From: Gammaproteobacteria bacterium
GTDB taxonomy: Bacteria; Pseudomonadota; Gammaproteobacteria; GRL18
DNA length: 47,421 nt
Direction: 5' to 3'
Assembly (NCBI GenBank): GCA_027012135.1
Contig: JALUZF010000289.1
Span: 1-47,421, forward strand
Position numbers and translations under genes: made by a program. Below are positions 44,429-47,421 of the stretch, piece after piece; within the stretch, counting starts at the first letter, position 1; every line of letters starts with the position of its first letter. The notes beneath the pieces are model-generated. The model saw only the letters and a list, made by a program, of their open reading frames with translations, was not told the DNA's origin and made no database searches.

Positions 44429-44907
44429 CTGACAATATCGAGCGCCTGCAGCAATTACTGAATATAACCGATAAAGAAGCTTTTCATCTGAGCGGGGTAT
44501 CTCAACGATTATACAACAGACTGCCTACAACTCCTGAACAATTAGAAACTGCTCTGAAAAATCCGGAATTTATTGATACTCTGGAGTCATTTACAGCCAA
44601 GTTTGCACGCTTACAGGACACCATTGCGGATAAATTACTGCCCATCTTTCTCATCAATGCCGGTGAAAAAAAAGGCACAGTCATTGAAAACCTGAACCGG
44701 GCAGAAGCACTGTCTTTAATATCAGACACACAAAGCTGGCTGGCCACCCGCAGTCTGAGAAACAAACTGGTACATGAGTATATTGCTGATTACAAAGAAC
44801 TGTATGAAGCCATCACTCTGGCCAGAGAATTTTCAAATGAGCTTATTGCTACCCAGAAAGCTATAAAACAATACTGCAATCAAATATTAAACATAGAACA
44901 AAAATGA
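44425..44907 (+). CDS. HEPN-domain protein (probable toxin partner of MNT)
   Basis: The 160-residue all-helical protein ends with the HEPN RNase motif RNKLVH (R112-x4-H117 within SLRNKLVHEYI). HEPN/MNT pairs act as toxin-antitoxin or phage-defence modules; the HEPN member is usually an RNase. Its stop overlaps the pilR start (ATGA), so pilR translation may depend on it. That link makes the insertion unusual. Confidence 0.85.
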   Translation: MTDNIERLQQLLNITDKEAFHLSGVSQRLYNRLPTTPEQLETALKNPEFIDTLESFTAKFARLQDTIADKLLPIFLINAGEKKGTVIENLNRAEALSLISDTQSWLATRSLRNKLVHEYIADYKELYEAITLAREFSNELIATQKAIKQYCNQILNIEQK

Positions 44908-46271
44908 ACCGACACCTGGCCTTAATTGTTGATGACGAACCTGATATCTGCGAACTCTTAGAGCTGACGCTCAATCGCATGGATATTGATACCCTGTCTG
45001 CTGGTGACTTAAAAACAGCTTATAAACTGCTCAATGAAAACAATATTTCTATCTGTCTGACCGATATGCGCCTACCTGATGGCAATGGTATTGAACTGGT
45101 TAAAAATATACAGCAACAGGCCAGTCATATTCCAGTCGCCATGATCAGCGCCCACGGCAATATGGATACCGCTATTGAAGCGCTAAAAGCCGGTGCTTTT
45201 GATTTTGTCTCCAAACCCCTGGAGCTGGCCGAATTACGGAACCTGGTTAATTCGGCTATTAAATTGGCTGATAAAAATCAGGGGATAAGTTCAATATCAC
45301 CCAAACCCCACACCCCAAAAACACATTCACAAAAGAAACAGGAACTGTTACTGGGTGAATCACCAGCCATGCAGCAAACACGAAAACTGATAGACAAACT
45401 GTCTAAAAGCCAGGCTCCGGTTTATATCAGCGGTGAATCAGGTACCGGAAAAGAGCTGGCAGCCAGACAAATCCATAATTTAAGCTCTCGCTCTGACCAG
45501 CCGTTTGTTCCTGTCAACTGTGGTGCTATCCCCTCTGAACTGATGGAAAGTGAATTTTTCGGCCACACCAAAGGCAGTTTTACAGGGGCTAATAAAGACA
45601 AGGAAGGTTTATTTCAGGCAGCCCATGACGGCACCCTGTTTCTAGATGAAATAGCGGATCTGCCTTTATCCATGCAGGTTAAACTTTTACGAGCTATTCA
45701 GGAAAAAGCTATTCGTCCAGTAGGCTCTCAAAAAGAAGAAAAAATAAATGTTCGTATTATCAGTGCAACTCATAAAAATTTAAGCCAACTGGTAAAAGAA
45801 GGTAAATTCAGACAGGATCTTTTTTATCGTATTAATGTTATAGAACTCCCCATGCCGCCCCTGAGACAACGTGGAGAAGATACTTTATTACTCACCCAAT
45901 ATTTTCTGGAAAAATTATCTCCCGGGGAAGCAAGATACCGTTTATCCAAACAAGCTGTTCTAGAATTAGAAAACTACTCATTCCCAGGAAATGTCCGTGA
46001 ACTTGAGAATATCCTTGAACGAGCAATAACTTTATGTGAAAACAATACGATAGAAGCATCAGATTTGTCATTAAAAGAATATAATAGTCTACCAGACTCA
46101 TTACAACAACCCGTTGGACCTAACAATACTGTCCTTTCTCCTTTAAATGATGTATATACTGTAAAGCAAGCTCTCGAAACCACACGTTGGAACAGAAAAG
46201 CAGCCGCTAAATTATTAGGTGTTTCCTACCGTCAACTTCGTTACAAATTAAAAAAGCTAGGGCTAGATTAA
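44904..46271 (+). CDS. pilR: Sigma-54-dependent response regulator PilR
   Basis: The 455-residue NtrC-type activator has a receiver domain with D54 (CLTDMRLPDGNG), an AAA+ domain with Walker A SGESGTGKE, GSFTGANKDK (the sigma-54 loop; Ser replaces the usual Ala), DGTLFLDEIADLP and ATHKNLSQLVKEG, and a C-terminal Fis-type HTH (AAKLLGVSYRQLRYKLKKLG). It activates pilA from the sigma-54 promoter just downstream. Its start overlaps the HEPN stop. Confidence 0.95.
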   Translation: MNRHLALIVDDEPDICELLELTLNRMDIDTLSAGDLKTAYKLLNENNISICLTDMRLPDGNGIELVKNIQQQASHIPVAMISAHGNMDTAIEALKAGAFDFVSKPLELAELRNLVNSAIKLADKNQGISSISPKPHTPKTHSQKKQELLLGESPAMQQTRKLIDKLSKSQAPVYISGESGTGKELAARQIHNLSSRSDQPFVPVNCGAIPSELMESEFFGHTKGSFTGANKDKEGLFQAAHDGTLFLDEIADLPLSMQVKLLRAIQEKAIRPVGSQKEEKINVRIISATHKNLSQLVKEGKFRQDLFYRINVIELPMPPLRQRGEDTLLLTQYFLEKLSPGEARYRLSKQAVLELENYSFPGNVRELENILERAITLCENNTIEASDLSLKEYNSLPDSLQQPVGPNNTVLSPLNDVYTVKQALETTRWNRKAAAKLLGVSYRQLRYKLKKLGLD

Positions 46272-46295
46272 ATAGTGACAATTTGTCACTATTTA
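46269..46295. promoter_or_regulatory. 27-bp perfect palindrome between pilR and pilA
   Basis: Arms TAAATAGTGACAA and TTGTCACTATTTA meet around a single T. The left arm begins with the pilR stop codon. It contains TGTC/GACA cores as in known PilR sites and lies about 100 bp before the sigma-54 promoter, where an enhancer would be. It could also stop pilR transcription. Confidence 0.55.
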
Positions 46296-46391
46296 ACAAA
46301 TTTGTTATTTAACGTCATTTTAAAAAATGAATTTATAAGATAACTTTTTTAAACGATTGATATATATTGTTATTTTTTTACATATTGATTC

Positions 46392-46407
46392 TGGCATAGA
46401 TTGTGCT
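46392..46407 (+). promoter_or_regulatory. Sigma-54 promoter of pilA
   Basis: TGGCATAGATTGTGCT has GG and GC doublets exactly 12 bp apart, fitting the -24/-12 consensus TGGCAC-N5-TTGCW with small changes. Transcription would start near 46418, about 60 nt before the pilA start codon. Confidence 0.85.
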
Positions 46408-46479
46408 TTAATTAATACAAACGTTAATCTCATTAACATTTCAATTAAACAAAGCAAATACAATTAAGTGGAGTATTTT

Positions 46480-46890
46480 ATGAAAAAGACACAACAAGGT
46501 TTTACATTAATCGAACTGATGATTGTTGTAGCAATTATTGGTATTTTGGCAGCAGTAGCGATTCCAGCTTATAAAGACTATATTGCTCGCTCACAAGCAA
46601 CTGAAGCTGCAGTTCTATTAGCAGGACTCAAGGCTCCATTAGCAGAGTATTATAATGATCAAGGCAGCTTACCTAGTGTTGGAGATCTTAATGCTGTAAC
46701 CAGCGGTAAGTATGTTGCCAGTATAACGGCCAGTGGTACTAATTATAGGGCGACTTTTGCTGCAAGCGGAGTTTCTCCTCAGTTAACCAGTGCAACCATG
46801 TCATTAAATTACGACACTGCAAATGGTACATTTAGTTTTAACTGTGCTGGTATCAGTAATACTAATGTACGTCCTAAAAACTGTAACTAA
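46480..46890 (+). CDS. pilA: Type IV pilin PilA
   Basis: The 136-residue prepilin opens MKKTQQG, cut by PilD after Gly7, then [20 protein letters not shown] with Glu5 of the mature protein. A variable globular domain follows. A C-terminal Cys pair (FNCAGI and PKNCN) forms the likely disulfide loop. ATG 46480 has GGAG 6 nt upstream; an earlier GTG frame start (46468) is not used by this family. It is the major subunit of twitching, adhesion or DNA-uptake pili. Confidence 0.96.
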   Translation: MKKTQQGFTLIELMIVVAIIGILAAVAIPAYKDYIARSQATEAAVLLAGLKAPLAEYYNDQGSLPSVGDLNAVTSGKYVASITASGTNYRATFAASGVSPQLTSATMSLNYDTANGTFSFNCAGISNTNVRPKNCN

Positions 46891-46910
46891 TTGTGTTATA
46901 GCGTAAATAC

Positions 46911-46951
46911 ACGAAAGATAGCATTGAGATAGTTCTCAGGCTATCTTTCGT
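46911..46951 (+). terminator. Long hairpin after pilA
   Basis: Arms ACGAAAGATAGC and GCTATCTTTCGT (12 bp) enclose an inner stem TGAGA/TCTCA with a TAGT loop. Only a short AT-rich run follows. It is a probable pilA mRNA 3' stabiliser and partial terminator. Confidence 0.7.
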
Positions 46952-46958
46952 ATTTAAT

Positions 46959-47421
46959 ATGAAACTTTTAAAATTCATCTCCTTATACCGCTCATACCTC
47001 CTTTTTCTCCTTTTTTCATTTACACTTTATTTTTTTCTTACGTCAAAAGCTTTATATGGTTCCTTTGAACTGGATGATTTTGCTAATTTAGAACACCTGG
47101 AATCGGTTAAAACCTTTACTGATAAACTCTACTTTTCAATAAGAAATATGGAGTATGGTCTAGGTCGACCTGTCTCACTTTTTAGTTTTGCACTACAGGC
47201 TGATAGTTGGCCAAATCATGTACAATCGTTTAAACTTGCCAATGTTATTATCCATTTATTTAATGCATTACTTGTTTTATTAATATCATTTAAAATAACA
47301 AGCTTATTTTACAGCTCAAAAAAAACACAACGAAATATCACTCTTTTAATAACATGCCTATGGCTTTATGCTCCCATACATGTATTTTCTGTTTTTTATG
47401 TTATTCAAAGAATGACATTAT
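46959..47421 (+). CDS. Membrane glycosyltransferase-like protein, N-terminal part (possible pilin-modifying enzyme)
   Basis: An uninterrupted 154-codon frame from ATG 46959 leaves the window. It starts with a basic segment and a membrane helix (LLFLLFSFTLYFFLT), then ELDDFANLEHL, GLGRPVSLFSFAL and further hydrophobic helices (LANVIIHLFNALLVLLI, LLITCLWLYAPIHVFSV) ending in FYVIQRMTL. A DD pair in the first external loop followed by GRPVS and YVIQRM segments is typical of GT-C-type multi-helix transferases, some with C-terminal TPRs. Being next to pilA, it may glycosylate pilin (TfpW-like), but this is an inference from position. Confidence 0.6.
   Translation, partial: MKLLKFISLYRSYLLFLLFSFTLYFFLTSKALYGSFELDDFANLEHLESVKTFTDKLYFSIRNMEYGLGRPVSLFSFALQADSWPNHVQSFKLANVIIHLFNALLVLLISFKITSLFYSSKKTQRNITLLITCLWLYAPIHVFSVFYVIQRMTL

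Noticed and set aside
43644..44907. Full mobile element around the Uma2/MNT/HEPN block
   Set aside because: No transposase, integrase, terminal repeats or target duplication could be seen at the edges.

Overview
The window looks like chromosome of a gammaproteobacterium with moderate-to-low GC. The evidence is the gene order yebC-ruvC-ruvA-ruvB-ybgC-tolQ-tolR-tolA-tolB-pal-cpoB-tRNA-Lys, the divergent bamD/rluD pair with pgeF and clpB nearby, and a PilSR/sigma-54 type IV pilin locus. A secreted Gly/Asn/Tyr-rich protein resembling sulfur globule proteins suggests a sulfur oxidiser (Chromatiales/Thiotrichales-like). Polar flagellar stator genes indicate motility. Genus cannot be read from the sequence.

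Layout. 1-5625 (minus): a tightly packed operon of a GNAT-like 'thermostable hemolysin' protein, an AMP-forming ligase, a heme-oxygenase-fold di-iron oxygenase-like protein, an exported TPR protein and an SDR, ending in a response regulator and sensor kinase. A PmrA-type direct repeat lies just before its first gene. This is the best candidate for an uncharacterised small-molecule production/signalling system. 5768-11515 (minus): parE, a DUF4202 protein, an exported FGE-sulfatase-domain protein, and a three-receiver adenylate/guanylate cyclase. 11913-13250 (plus): an HD-GYP protein with degraded metal ligands. 13403-14023 (minus): sulfur globule-like protein. 14405-16007 (plus): AraC-type regulator and a small orphan gene with phased repeats in its promoter. 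16099-24810 (minus): tRNA-Lys, the Tol-Pal operon, ruvCAB and yebC. 25014-29910 (minus): aspS, a FmdB-type zinc ribbon gene, a PilZ-like gene, motB and pomA. 29975-30158: a 184-bp palindromic element. 30224-31087 (plus): a second SDR. 31250-36916 (minus): clpB, def, gcvR-like, pgeF, rluD. 37041-39253: bamD, a PII gene and nadE. 39470-41511 (minus): sucCD. 41644-47421 (plus): a PP0621-like gene, pilS, an inserted Uma2/MNT/HEPN trio, pilR, pilA and the start of a membrane glycosyltransferase-like gene.

How the parts fit. The Tol-Pal block serves envelope constriction and outer-membrane integrity. ruvCAB resolves recombination intermediates. PilS and PilR should drive pilA from the sigma-54 promoter at 46392-46407, and the gene after pilA may modify the pilin. 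pomA-motB-PilZ, the HD-GYP protein and the cyclase suggest second-messenger control of motility. Several short dispersed elements sit between genes: heptamer tracts after stop codons, two MITE-like palindromes and REP-like hairpins. No CRISPR array, transposase, integrase or rRNA was seen.
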